DNA of 62,000 nucleotides from Symbiodinium natans (lineage: Eukaryota; Sar; Dinophyceae; Suessiales; Symbiodiniaceae). Location of the stretch: assembly GCA_905221605.1 (NCBI GenBank), contig CAJNDS010000297.1:17501-79500 (forward strand). The letters are read 5' to 3'. Below, piece by piece: positions 50,520 through 59,146 of the stretch (within the stretch, counting starts at the first letter, position 1; each line of letters begins with the position of its first letter). A program made the translations under genes and the position numbers. The notes beneath the pieces were generated by a model. The model ran no database searches. It saw nothing but the letters and a program-made list of their open reading frames with translations, and had not been told where the DNA came from.

Positions 50520-50880
50520 CGTTCTAAATGGTCCGTTTTCACCTACTTGTGCTTCCGCGCGCGCCGCGCGTAAGCGCAAGTCCACCAAGATTCCTCGTTC
50601 TAAATGGTCCGTTTTCACCTACTTGTGCTTCCGCGCGCTGTGCGCAAGCGCAAGTCAACCAAAATTCCTCACTGTAAAGAGTCTAGACGCTGTTTTCAGC
50701 CACTTGGCAAATCCTCAATCCGTACTCCAAAGCTCACTTGTGCTACCGCGCGCGGCGCGGAAGCGCAAGTGACCACATCCATGGCGCAAGTACAGGTTGC
50801 CATAGCGCGCACTTGTGCTATGGATGGGGTCGCTTGTGCTACCGCGCGCGGCGCGGAAGCGCAAGTGGGACTTGCAGTAC
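50520..50880. repeat. Four GC-rich hairpins (ACTTGTGCT...AGCGCAAGT)
   Basis: Near 50550, 50628, 50737 and 50831, 35-bp palindromes start ACTTGTGCT(T/A)CCGCGCGC and end GCGCAAGCGCAAGT or GCGGAAGCGCAAGT. A half copy lies at about 50808. The first two sit in a 79-bp tandem duplication starting CTCGTTCTAAATGGTCCG. Confidence 0.85.
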
Positions 50881-51031
50881 GGGTTCCCAAGTCGATGAAA
50901 ATCCCATGCACTGTTGCACTGCTTTTAATAAACCACCCCCCACCCCCCTCCCCTCCCCCCGACCCTCTTTAAAGAAATTAGAAGCACCCCAATCTAGGGG
51001 GAGCCATCCTCAAGCCTCAGACCCTTGAGGC

Positions 51032-51356
51032 CCACAGTGGCCATTCTGCTGTTGCCACAAGCTATTTCCACTTTTCGGTCCAGGAAAAGTTGATTTGGCT
51101 TGTCGTTTTGATATAGTTCTAGTTCTGGAGTGTTGGTCTTGAGCGTTCAGAGCTCAGCAGCATGATCAGTACTTCTGTGTTCACTCTGCTGTATTGCTGA
51201 GAGACCATGCTTTCACCCCTGGAAAACCACAGTGACCATTCTGCTGTTGCCACAAGCTATTTCTACTTCTCGGTCCAGAATAGTTGATTTGGCTTGTCGT
51301 TTTGATGTAGTTCTACTTCTGGAGTGTTGTTCTTGAGTGTTCAGAGCTCAGCAACT
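51032..51356. repeat. Two direct repeats of about 125 bp
   Basis: CACAGTG(G/A)CCATTCTGCTGT ... GTTCAGAGCTCAGCA at 51032-51165 and 51229-51355, about 93% alike by eye. No coding frame. Confidence 0.85.
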
Positions 51357-51881
51357 CTTGCTGTGTTGCTCACTGAGTAACTGTCAAGGCTATGTGTTTT
51401 TCGAAAGGCCGTATGGTACCCCAGACGGTAGTTCAACTTTGGACTGACAGAGAAGTGGAATAACCTTATCAAAACCACAAAGACAGCGTCCTACGCCACC
51501 AAAATATTTTTGTTTTCCATGTGCCACCATCTTGAGCCCCCCCCCCCCCCCCGCCTGCGCCACATGTGGTTTAAACTTTGATTTGCACAACTACCTTATG
51601 TGTGGTTTCCCATGGTCTCCCAATTTGGAACGGGAGGCTTCCCCACCGGAGGCATTTGGGATCTCTATAAAGTAGCCACGAGTGCTAGGGTCTGAGAGTG
51701 TTGCTGAGACCTTCCGGCCAGGACATCATCGCCCTGATGCAAAATATCCCTAAATAGCCTGAATAATGGGGCGAAACCGAGGAGGGGTAGTATAGAGGGG
51801 GTAGTAGGGGAACCCATAAAGGCTAGGTTTCCCTAAACACTGCATGAAGCAGTGGAGCTGAGGGTTTAAGGTTTCGGTCGT
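51357..51881. other. No clear gene
   Basis: Poly-C at 51537-51552, short minus ORF, and a possible exon VAETFRPGHHRPDAKYP near 51700-51755. Confidence 0.35.
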
Positions 51882-52220
51882 GCTGAGATCAGCCTTCTGG
51901 GTGGGCTTGCGACCCAACGCGAAGAAGTCAGAGGCTTTAATCTCAAACCCGAAGTTTCCCCACCTCCGGATGGCTCCGAACCCAACACCTCAAACTTCAG
52001 AAGCCTGTACGCCTTTCAACCCTCTGTCTACCAGCTCCCTCCCTTACTTGCCACGTAGGCCAAAACAGCCAAGTCACCAAGTCCCTTCGGCTCAGCGGGC
52101 GAGTGCCTTTGCTAGGAGTCGTTCTTCCTGCGCGAGAATCTTCCTGCGCGGTACCGCGAGGCCATCGCGCGCTTCAATGCCGTGGATATGGAGCTGTACC
52201 AGGCCTGGGTCGGACGTGCA
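51882..52220 (+). CDS. Two exon islands; second resembles sulfotransferase C-terminus
   Basis: 51882-52058 reads AEISLLGGLATQREEVRGFN, then LKPEVSPPPDGSEPNTSNFR, to TAG. About 52122-52220 reads FLRENLPARYREAIARFNAV then DMELYQAWVGRA. 'FNxxDxELY' recalls the C-terminal stretch of Golgi-type sulfotransferases; inference from a short match. TTCCTGCGCG is tandemly repeated at its start. Confidence 0.35.
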
Positions 52221-52347
52221 GGGTTTAGGGTTTGGTGTTTGGGGTTTAGGGCTTGGGGTTTGGGGTTTAGGGTTTAGGGTTAGGGCGTCAGCAGTCCTGG
52301 GTTAAAAAGGGTTTAGGGTGTCTAATTCAAAACTGGCAAAAGTAGCA

Positions 52348-52589
52348 ATGGAAAAAACTTTTCCAACAGCAAGTGCGCGAATAAGGACCTGCATGAAGGC
52401 TTCCCAGAACCGGGATACCTACTGGGGTTCCTGACAAAGGAATACACTATATTTGGCCTTCATTGCATATAAAGGCCACCCCTATATTATTGCTAAATGT
52501 CCACATCGTAGGGCAAAGTTCACAAGCCTCACAAGAAAAAGAGGGGAAGTCTCCAGGTTGTGTGCGTTCCGTGACCTGCTTTTGTAGGA
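52348..52589 (+). CDS. Exon-like islands
   Basis: 52348-52434 (ATG to TGA: MEKTFPTASARIRTCMKASQ...), 52517-52589 (FTSLTRKRGEVSRLCAFRDL). A repeat-like AT-rich stretch lies between. Confidence 0.25.
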
Positions 52590-52665
52590 GCCCACTACAG
52601 TATAGGGGATAGATAATCCTTAAATTCTATTCGGGATCCCAGCATGAATTATTTTTTCATTTGGG

Positions 52666-52771
52666 GATATGGGGGTTTCCGAAATTTCGGGGTACCTTCT
52701 TCGGGTCCTGATTATACGGGAATCCTACTATTTGGGGGGGTCTTCTTTAGGATTCCCACATTTTCGTAAAC
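52666..52771. mobile_element. Family D element (GVSENRG type)
   Basis: Frame reads MGVSEISGYLLRVLIIRESY, matching the GVSENRG...VLIIRILLF debris I recall from dinoflagellate gene models. Ends TTTCCGAAATTTCGG / CACATTTTCGTAAACC. Confidence 0.7.
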
Positions 52772-52805
52772 CCGAAACCCGAAACCCTAAACCCTATCCC
52801 CTAAA

Positions 52806-53090
52806 TCCCCATATTGGTGACTTCAAGACCAGACGTCTGTTGCAGTTCGGCTTGGACCGCTTCTACTGGCAAGTCGCAGAGGCACGGAAGCCGCCGGGCT
52901 CACTGGTAGGGGTTATGGGTTTAGGGCTCAGGGTTTGGGGTTTAGGGTTCAGGGTCGAGGGGTTAGAGTCCCGAAACCCTAAATCCATCTTCTTTCAAAA
53001 GGGCGCCGTGGACGGGAGTTGGCCCAGATGAAGAGAAGCAGGCTTGTAAGCGTGCAGGCTGTAGGCCTTAGGCTGAGGGTCTTTGGAGGA
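52806..53090 (+). CDS. Exon islands of an unknown protein
   Basis: About 52812-52909 reads IGDFKTRRLLQFGLDRFYWQ then VAEARKPPGSL, to CTG|GTAGGG. After TTTAGGG-like sequence, 53002-53065 reads APWTGVGPDEEKQACKRAGC; RLRVFGGVEQRAR may follow. Joins unproven. Confidence 0.35.
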
Positions 53091-53249
53091 GTTGAGCAGC
53101 GCGCTCGGTTTAGGGTTTAGGGTTTAGGGTTTAGGGTTTAGGATCCTGGCAGCAAGGAGTCCGGTTGCAAAAGGGTTTTGGGTTTTGGGTTTTGGGTTTT
53201 GGGGGGAGGGGGCCTTGCTTGTCTTGGCTCCATCCCTATACTAGAATGT

Positions 53250-53514
53250 CAGCAGCTTGTCTGAGATAATCAAAAAGAGAAAGAACGACCCAAGGTAGCC
53301 ATTCCCAAAGAGCCCAATATTGCTTAATTAAGGAATATACCTTTAAGGTATATTCCTTAATTAAGCAATATTGGGCTCTTTGGGTTCTAAATTGAAATCG
53401 GCCTCTTTGACTTCGCTCACTCAAACTGTAAACGAGCCTGAGGATGCTGACGCTGGCGCCCCCAAGCTACGTCCAGATGCCAGCCACCTGGCAACGAGAG
53501 AGAGAACTTGAGAT
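53250..53514 (+). CDS. Exon islands around a family A element
   Basis: Left: NVSSLSEIIKKRKNDPR to CCAAG|GTAGCC. Right, to TGA 53512-53514: SKLKSASLTSLTQTVNEPED then ADAGAPKLRPDASHLATRER. An acceptor TTAATTAAG inside the element keeps the frame and adds an ILGSLG stretch. Confidence 0.4.
53305..53384. mobile_element. Family A element, 80-bp internally deleted copy
   Basis: Almost perfect 40-bp arms meeting at AAGGAATATACCTTTAAGGT. TT on both flanks. Confidence 0.9.
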
Positions 53515-53519
53515 TCAAG

Positions 53520-53593
53520 GGGGGGCTCAGGGTGTAGGGTTTTTAGGGTTTAGGGTTTAGGTTAGGGTTTAGGGTTTAGGGTTTAGGGAGTGG
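53520..53593. repeat. TTTAGGG patch
   Basis: Ten or so degenerate units. Confidence 0.85.
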
Positions 53594-53956
53594 ATCCTTT
53601 AGCAAGCCTCATGCCTGCAATGTCCATGTCTACCCCTCTACAGTGGAGTCTTGCCTAAAGTCGCTCTCCACCTCCTCCCTCTTCATAGGATTCCTTTTCT
53701 TCCCTTGCAAATCTCAGCCAGTATACCCTAAACCCTCAAAGCCCTCAACCCTTAAACCCTAAAACCCAAAACCCTACAACCCAAAACCCTAAACACAAAC
53801 CCTAAAACCCAAGACCCTAACACCCAAACCCTAAACCCTATAAGCCCTACACCCACAACCCGAAAGCACCAGTAAGACCAGGTCCTCACCCTCCCCTCCC
53901 GGGACTGGGAGTCCAACTGGCCCTTCTTCAAGGCTTGGGAAGAAGTGTTCGTAGTA
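53594..53956 (+). CDS. Exon-like islands
   Basis: 53594-53732 reads GSFSKPHACNVHVYPSTVES then a hydrophobic SSLFIGFLFFPC. 53883-53956 after GACCAG reads LTLPSRDWESNWPFFKAWEE. CCCTAAAACCC variants lie between (53729-53860). Confidence 0.35.
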
Positions 53957-54300
53957 GGGTTTAGGGTGTTTAGGTTTGGGTTTAGGCTTTAGGGTTTAGG
54001 GTTTAGGGTTAAGGGTTTAGGGTCTAGGGTTTAGGGTTTAGGGTCTGGGAGAGACGCCTGGGTTGAAATAGGGTTTAGGGTTCAGGGAGCCGGGGGCTGC
54101 CGCTAAGGTTTTCTGTGCAGTCCCTTATGGGGGCGAGACAGGGGATGCATGTTACTCTCAGATAGGGTTTTTGGGTTTAGGATTTGGGAGAGAGGCCTGG
54201 TGTCGGGTTTAGGGAGAGTTGGGGTTGGGCCTTTTTGTAGCCATCTGGAGCTTGAACCCGAACCCTGAACACCCCCGCACTCAGCTCTTGCGGCTTATGC
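53957..54300. repeat. TTTAGGG variants with one exon-like frame
   Basis: Arrays 53957-54045 and patches to 54215. Frame after CTGTGCAG at 54121 reads PYGGETGDACYSQIG. Confidence 0.7.
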
Positions 54301-54487
54301 TGATCAAACTGTAGTTCTCACATAGACATCAGCCATACATGAACCCGAGAATATAGAGAATAAGATGAGTATCCTATTAGATGTCAAAGCATGATAGATG
54401 ATATAGAAATATGATAGTACACATAAGATGATGATGCTATATTACCTTTTTACCAGCATATGACACCACAAAAAATCATGGGTTGGG
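54301..54487. other. AT-rich block of unlike composition
   Basis: About 180 bp rich in GATGATA/ATATGATAG, unlike the GC-balanced surroundings; no coding frame, no telomere repeats. Confidence 0.6.
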
Positions 54488-54586
54488 AGGTTTCCCCCTT
54501 TAACTAGCAGCCCTTAACAGGGGTAAAAATATGGGGTACGATAATCCCTGTTAAGGACTGCTAGCATAACGGGGAACATCCTAAAT
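54488..54586. mobile_element. Family H element
   Basis: GGGAGGTTTCCCCCTTTAAC ... GACTGCTAGCATAACGGGGAACATCC, inverted ends. Confidence 0.7.
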
Positions 54587-54629
54587 CACGGGCTTCGGGC
54601 TGCAGGCTGAAAGAATAATCTTGGGGTCG

Positions 54630-54814
54630 GAATAAGTACTAACAATATTACCTTGTGGTTCCTTTGTAACTATACGATAATGCCCCCCAAACCCCTATTT
54701 TAATTATTCAGGCCCCTACCTAGTAGAGTAGGTGACCTTCAACCTTTTTGGCGTAGTATAACCCCCTTATAAGCCTAAAGGTTAGCCTTTAGTTCCCCCA
54801 GGTTACTGGACAAC
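54630..54814. mobile_element. Family L then family B elements
   Basis: Family L 54630-54714 (as at 35330). Family B 54720-54814 (CTAGTAGAGTAGGTGACCTT ... TTACTGGACAAC), running into the next telomere array. Confidence 0.65.
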
Positions 54815-54919
54815 AAACCCTAAACCCTAAACCCTAAACCCTAAACCCTAAACCCTAAACCCTAAACCCTAAACCCTAAACCCTAAACCCTAAACCCTAA
54901 ACCCTAAACCCTAAACCCT
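54815..54919. repeat. (CCCTAAA)15 array
   Basis: Perfect tandem units. Confidence 0.97.
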
Positions 54920-54920
54920 G

Positions 54921-55008
54921 GCCCAGTCAATGGGGGGTGTGTTCGGCCCATCCTTGGGAGATGGCCTGATCGCAGGAGCAGCTTCCCACGGCCTTTCTGA
55001 TGAGGCGG
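54921..55008 (+). CDS. Exon-like island resembling LrgB/PLGG1-type membrane protein
   Basis: Reads MGGVFGPSLGDGLIAGAASH then GLSDEA. LrgB family proteins, including the plastid glycolate/glycerate transporter PLGG1, carry a 'GLAxGxxSHGxGTA...SDE' stretch near the C-terminus. The match is short and lacks GTA, so this is a hint only. Followed by a TTTAGGG/TTGAGGG array to 55085. Confidence 0.35.
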
Positions 55009-55112
55009 TTTAGGGTTTGGGGTTTGGGGTTGAGGGTTGAGGGTTGAGGGTTGAGGGTTTAGGGTTTAGGGTTTAGGGTTAGGATTTGGGTCGCACCCTG
55101 GTGGTTTAGGGT

Positions 55113-55364
55113 TTGGGATTTAGGTTGGGATGTTCCCCCTTATGGGGACAGTCCTTCATCGGGGTTCTAAGAGGGATTTCTATAAGCTCAAATAGGCCAT
55201 TCTTGAAATGCGCATTGTTTTTACAACTATTTATAAGGAACACAAAGCTGGCCAAACTTCTCAATTTAGTTGGCTCTGTTGAACAAGGGCCAATGTTTGA
55301 AAGGGTTACCAAGAATGTTGTTCTTGGAGGGTGTAGGATTGGGGCGCTCCTTCGCGGTTTTTGG
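55113..55364 (+). CDS. Unique N-terminal coding block before the 34-bp repeat
   Basis: Starts in a family H half-element (GGGATGTTCCCCCTTATGGG). Residues from about 55149 read SSNRPFLKCALFLQLFIRNT then KLAKLLNLVGSVEQGPMFER. May be an exon; it continues in frame into the tandem repeat until a TAG at 55773-55775. Confidence 0.35.
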
Positions 55365-57040
55365 CTGTCACGGTCTCGTCGGCCTTGTCGGCTTCTGCTG
55401 TTTTGGCTGTCACGGTCTCGTCCGCTTCTATACTGGTTTTGGCTGTCACGGTCTCGTCCGCTTCTACTGTTTTGGCTGTCCCGGTCTCGTCCGCTTCTGC
55501 TGTTTTTGGCTGTCCTGGTCTCGTCCGCTTCTATACTGGTTTTGGCTGTCACGGTCTTGTCCGCTTCTACTGCTTTTGGCTGTCCCGGTCTCGTCCGCTT
55601 GCATACCGGTTTTGGCTGTCACGGTCTCGTCCGCCTGTACTGTTTTCGGCTGTCACGGTCTCGTCCGCTTCTACTGCTTTTGGCTGTCACGGCCTCGTCC
55701 GCTTCTACTGTTTTGGCTGTCACGGTCTCGTCCGCTTCTACTGTTTTCGGCTGTCACGGTCTTGTCCGCTTCTAGTGCTTTTGGCTGTGACGGCCTCGTC
55801 GGCTTCTACGGTTTTTGGCTGTCACAGTCTCGTCCGCTTCTACTGTTTTTGGCTGTCACGGTCTCGTCCGCTTCTAATGTTTTTGGCTGTCCCGGTCTCG
55901 TCCGCTTCTACTGTTTTTGGCTGTCCCGGTCTCGTCCGCTTCTATACTGGTTTTGGCTGTCACGGTCTCGTCCGCTTCTACTGTTTGCGGCTGTCACGGT
56001 CTCGTCCGCTTCTACTGCTTTTGGCTGTCACGGCCTCGTCGGCTTCTACTGTTTTTGGCTGTCACGGTCTTGTCCGCTTCTACTGTTTTTGGCTGTCGCG
56101 GTCTCGTCCACTTCTACTGTTTTTGGCTGTCACGGTCTCGTCCGCTTCTACTGTCACGGTCTCGCCCGCTTCTTCTGTTTTCGGCTGTCCCGGTCTCGTC
56201 CGCTTCTACTGCTTTTGGCTGTCACGGCCTCGTCGGCTTCTACTGTTTTTGGCTGTCACGGTCTCGTCCACTGCTACTGTTTTTGGCTGTCACGGTCTCG
56301 TCCACTGCTACTGTTTTTGGCTGTCCCGGTCTCGTCCGCTTCTACTGCTTTTGGCTGTCACGGCCTCGTCGGCTTCTACTGTTTTTGGCTGTCACGGTCT
56401 CGCCCGCTTCTACTGTTTTTGCCTGTCACGGTCTCGTCCACTGCTACTGTTTTTGGCTGTCACGGTCTCGTCCGCTTCTTCTGTTTTCGGCTGTCACGGT
56501 CTCGTCCGCTTCTCCTGATTTTAGATGTCCCGGTCTCGTCCGCTTCTTCAGTGATTTTGGCTGTCACAGTCTCGTCCGCTTCTACTGTTTTTGGCTGTCA
56601 CGGTCTCGTCCGCTTCTACTGTTTTTGGCTGTCACGGCCTCGTCGGCTTCTACTGTTTTTGGCTGTCCCGGTCTCGTCTGCTTCTACTGTTTTTGGCTGT
56701 CACGTTCTCGTCCGCTTCTGCTGTTTTCGGCTGTCACGGTCTCGTCCGCTTCTACTGTTTTTGGCTGTCACGTCTCGTCCGTTTCTACTAGTTTTGGCTG
56801 TCACGGTCTCGTCCGCTTCTACTGTTTTCGGCTGTCACGGTCTCGTCCGCTTCTACTGTTCTCGGCTGTCACGGTCTCGTCCGCTTCTACTGTTTTTGGC
56901 TGTCCCGGTCTCGTCCGCTTCTACTGTTTTCGGCTGTCACGGTCTCGTCCGCTTCTACTGTTTTTGGCTGTCACGGTCTCATCCGCTTCTACTGTTTTTT
57001 TGCTGTCACGGTCTCGTCCGCTTGTACTGTTTTTCGCTAT
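55361..57040. repeat. 34-bp tandem repeat, about 49 copies
   Basis: Consensus unit GGCTGTCACGGTCTCGTCCG plus CTTCTACTGTTTTT, with CCC/CAC, GGC/GTC and internal ACTGG variants. Because 34 is not a multiple of three and the unit has no plus-strand stop, all three plus frames stay open for long stretches; in one frame 622 codons. Each frame cycles through the same 34-residue super-period (FGCHGLVRFYC, FWLSRSRPLLLF, LAVTVSSASTV). Coding status is doubtful. Confidence 0.95.
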
Positions 57041-57251
57041 TTTCTTTGAGGCAGAAAAAACCCCTTCTCGAGACCCGTCCCCTTCCGAACGGAACAGTGC
57101 GTTCGGGGGTTCGATACCTTACGTCCCTCGCTTTGTGAAACATTTTTTTCGGGGTTCCTACCTTGCCAAGCTTCAGTTTAATCAGCAAGCCCGTAAACCC
57201 CAAACCCTACGTAGTGCAAGGCATCCTCAAGAAAGTCAACCCCTGATCTAA
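57041..57251 (+). CDS. Unique sequence after the tandem repeat
   Basis: The frame continuing to TAA 57251 reads AEKTPSRDPSPSERNSAFGG, then a basic Gln/Arg-rich end. Another frame ends at 57138. May be a 3' exon or plain flanking DNA. Confidence 0.25.
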
Positions 57252-57345
57252 GTGGGGGTTTCCGAAAATAGGGGGTGCCCTTTTGGAGGGGTGCCTTTTG
57301 AGGGGATTCGATTCTATTTGGTGTACCCCTATTTTGGGAAATATC
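57252..57345. mobile_element. Family D element
   Basis: GGGGGTTTCCGAAAATAGGG ... TATTTTGGGAAATATCC; the plus frame reads MGVSENRGCPFGGVPFEGI. Confidence 0.75.
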
Positions 57346-57348
57346 CAA

Positions 57349-57873
57349 GCAGGCGCCTTGCTCGCTGCCGCATCACGAACCTGGTGTCCCAGCGCCTAGG
57401 GACTGTTTTGGCCTGGGCTGAGGATTTAGGATCTAGGGGTTTTCGGGTTCAGTCCAGTGGCAACAGAATGGTCTAGCATTTAGGCTTGAAGATCTAGGAT
57501 TTAGGGTTTAGGGATTTCAGGCGTAGGATTTAGGGCTTAGGGCTCAGAGTCCAGATGAAAAAACTGCTCAGGATGGCTTACTAGGACTCAGAGTAGCACC
57601 TTTGTGGTTCCTGGGCTACTCATGGGGTCTAGGAAGCGACCCAGGACGGAGGTGCTGCGGCAAGCAAGAGGTCTGTCGAATGAATCCAAAAAATGGACCC
57701 ACAAACCCAGGGTTCGGGGTTTGGGGTAACCCTGCACCTCCACCGTAGGGCTTAGGAACCAGCGAGCTGGCGCATCCGCGCTTGGTGTGGTCCGGGCCGC
57801 CGTTTGTTGAAAGACTTCGTTGGGTTCTACGCAACAGAGGCGACGCCCTTGCAGCAACAGTTAGCAAGCAGTG
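57349..57873 (+). CDS. Exon-like islands
   Basis: 57349-57430 reads RRLARCRITNLVSQRLGTVL. 57630-57710 after GGGTCTAG reads RKRPRTEVLRQARGLSNESK. 57749-57873 reads GTSELAHPRLVWSGPPFVER then LRWVLRNRGDALAATVSKQ, to TGA. TTTAGGG-like and family F (57580-57632) sequence lies between. Confidence 0.35.
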
Positions 57874-58196
57874 AGGCCAACGGCATTGGCTCAAGGAAAC
57901 AGGTCAAGGGCATCTGGGCAAGGCACCAACAATCCCATCATCAAAAAGTCAGCAAAAAAACATATTAGAACATCAATTCACAAAACAATCCCCTCATCAA
58001 AAACAGAAATCCTTACAATACTACCAAAAAATTCGATCACATGCCTCACCCCTGTCACCCCTGAAACCCTGAAGCCACTTCCCGCTCCGCAGCCTCAGGT
58101 GCGCTCGGCTGGTGGGCGAGCGCACGCCCGAGGCCATCGACTACAAGCGCCTCGGCAAAAAAGACCGAAGCCCTGGGGGGGGGGGGGGGGCACAAA
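57874..58196. other. A-rich stretch and one exon-like frame
   Basis: Degenerate ATCAAAAA-rich sequence 57930-58040. After GCTCCGCAG (58100) a frame reads LVGERTPEAIDYKRLGKKDR, then poly-G. Confidence 0.35.
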
Positions 58197-58305
58197 CCCA
58201 AAGAGCCCAATGTCCCTTAATTAAGGAAAATGCCTTAAATCATATCAAGGATCCCTATATGATTTAAGGAATATTCCTGAATTAAGCCATATTGGGCTCT
58301 TTGGG
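58197..58305. mobile_element. Family A element, 109 bp
   Basis: CCCAAAGAGCCCAATGTCCC ... CATATTGGGCTCTTTGGG; AA on both flanks. Confidence 0.85.
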
Positions 58306-58730
58306 AATCTGAATTCCCCTCTTCTGTCCTTATAAAGGGCACCTACTCATAAATACACTGTTCAAAGGGTTTTTCGCAACAACTCAGAACCATCAAACCT
58401 GAAGTTCCCCAAATCCCCTATAGCCCCTGAGCCGCTCAGGGTTTAGGATCTAGGGTTCAGAAACTCAAGTCCAAGCATTCACCAGTCAAGCAGAATGCCA
58501 AGTGACGGAGAAATACCCAGCGCCCCGCAACAGTCGCAAAGTATGCCTCTTCACATCCCAAGCCAGCCTTCCTTCACAAAGGTCAAGGGGCCCTAAAGCC
58601 CAAGTCCCAGTGGCCCCTAAATCCTAAAGGCCACTAGACCCGCGGCCCACGAAAGAGTGTGCCCCGCCCGCGAAAGAGCGCGCATTGCACACTACAGGGT
58701 GTGCCTTGCCCACGAATTGATGAGGGTTTA
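58306..58730 (+). other. Exon-like frame and a short local repeat
   Basis: Frame 58459-58593 (with ATG at 58494) reads NSSPSIHQSSRMPSDGEIPS. CCCACGAAAGAGTGTGCC/CCCGCGAAAGAGCGCGC repeats near 58645-58690. Confidence 0.35.
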
Positions 58731-58983
58731 GATGTCTCTACAATATACGTAAGAGAGGTTTGGGGTTCAGGTTTACTAGGTAGGCCCTTGGGACATTTTA
58801 TATTTTCCCTTATTTGGGTTTAAGAGCATCATCTTCAGGAATATGTTTCAGAGGGTTCTAGGGGCCATCCTAGTTTAGGGTCTATGGATGTAAAAGGGGT
58901 TGGTTAGATGTCTCTACAATCTACGTAAGAGAGGTTTGGGGTTCAGGTTTAGGGTTTATGGATGTAAAAGGGGTTGGAGCCCT
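58731..58983. repeat. Tandem duplication, one copy holding a family E insertion
   Basis: GATGTCTCTACAATATACGT...TTCAGGTTTA...TATGGATGTAAAAGGGGTTGG occurs twice (from 58731 and 58908). Copy 1 is interrupted at TTTA by a 98-bp family E element; copy 2 reads straight through. Confidence 0.9.
58776..58873. mobile_element. Family E element with TTTA target duplication
   Basis: CTAGGTAGGCCCTTGGGACA ... GGGGCCATCCTAG. TTTA at 58772-58775 and 58874-58877; the paralogous empty site has a single TTTA. Confidence 0.92.
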
Positions 58984-58989
58984 CAAATC

Positions 58990-59082
58990 CTCACGCCCGA
59001 GGTTGCCCCCGGCCTTTGCCGAGCAACTCTGCCGACTGGCCACTGATGTGTACTACGCATCGAGCCCCGTGCTCCGGCTCGG
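58990..59082 (+). CDS. Exon-like island
   Basis: Reads RLPPAFAEQLCRLATDVYYA then SSPVLRLG, running into TTTAGGG repeats. Function unknown. Confidence 0.35.
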
Positions 59083-59146
59083 CTTAGGGTTTAGGGTTTA
59101 GGGTTTAGGGTTTAGGGTTTAGGGTTTAGGGTTTAGGGTTTAGGGT
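59083..59146. repeat. (TTTAGGG)9 array
   Basis: Perfect units. Confidence 0.96.

Noticed and set aside
52669-53031. GVSENRG-type N-terminus as part of a real protein
   Set aside because: The peptide is encoded by a dispersed family D element (also at 41590, 57252, 59978, 61836). It is element debris read in frame, with any true exon downstream.
55270-57138. 622-codon ORF as a genuine large protein
   Set aside because: It consists almost entirely of a 34-bp minisatellite that is open in all frames. Kept as a repeat with uncertain coding status.
57885-57905. TTGGCTCAAG resembling the 3' end of the dinoflagellate spliced leader
   Set aside because: Only about ten bases match and the conserved upstream part of the leader is absent, so it is probably chance. 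Spliced-leader relicts would need the preceding CCGTAGCCATTT.
58197-58305. CRISPR-like or attachment-site interpretation of repeated palindromes
   Set aside because: Copies are dispersed, not regularly spaced, and have target duplications. They are mobile elements in a eukaryotic genome.
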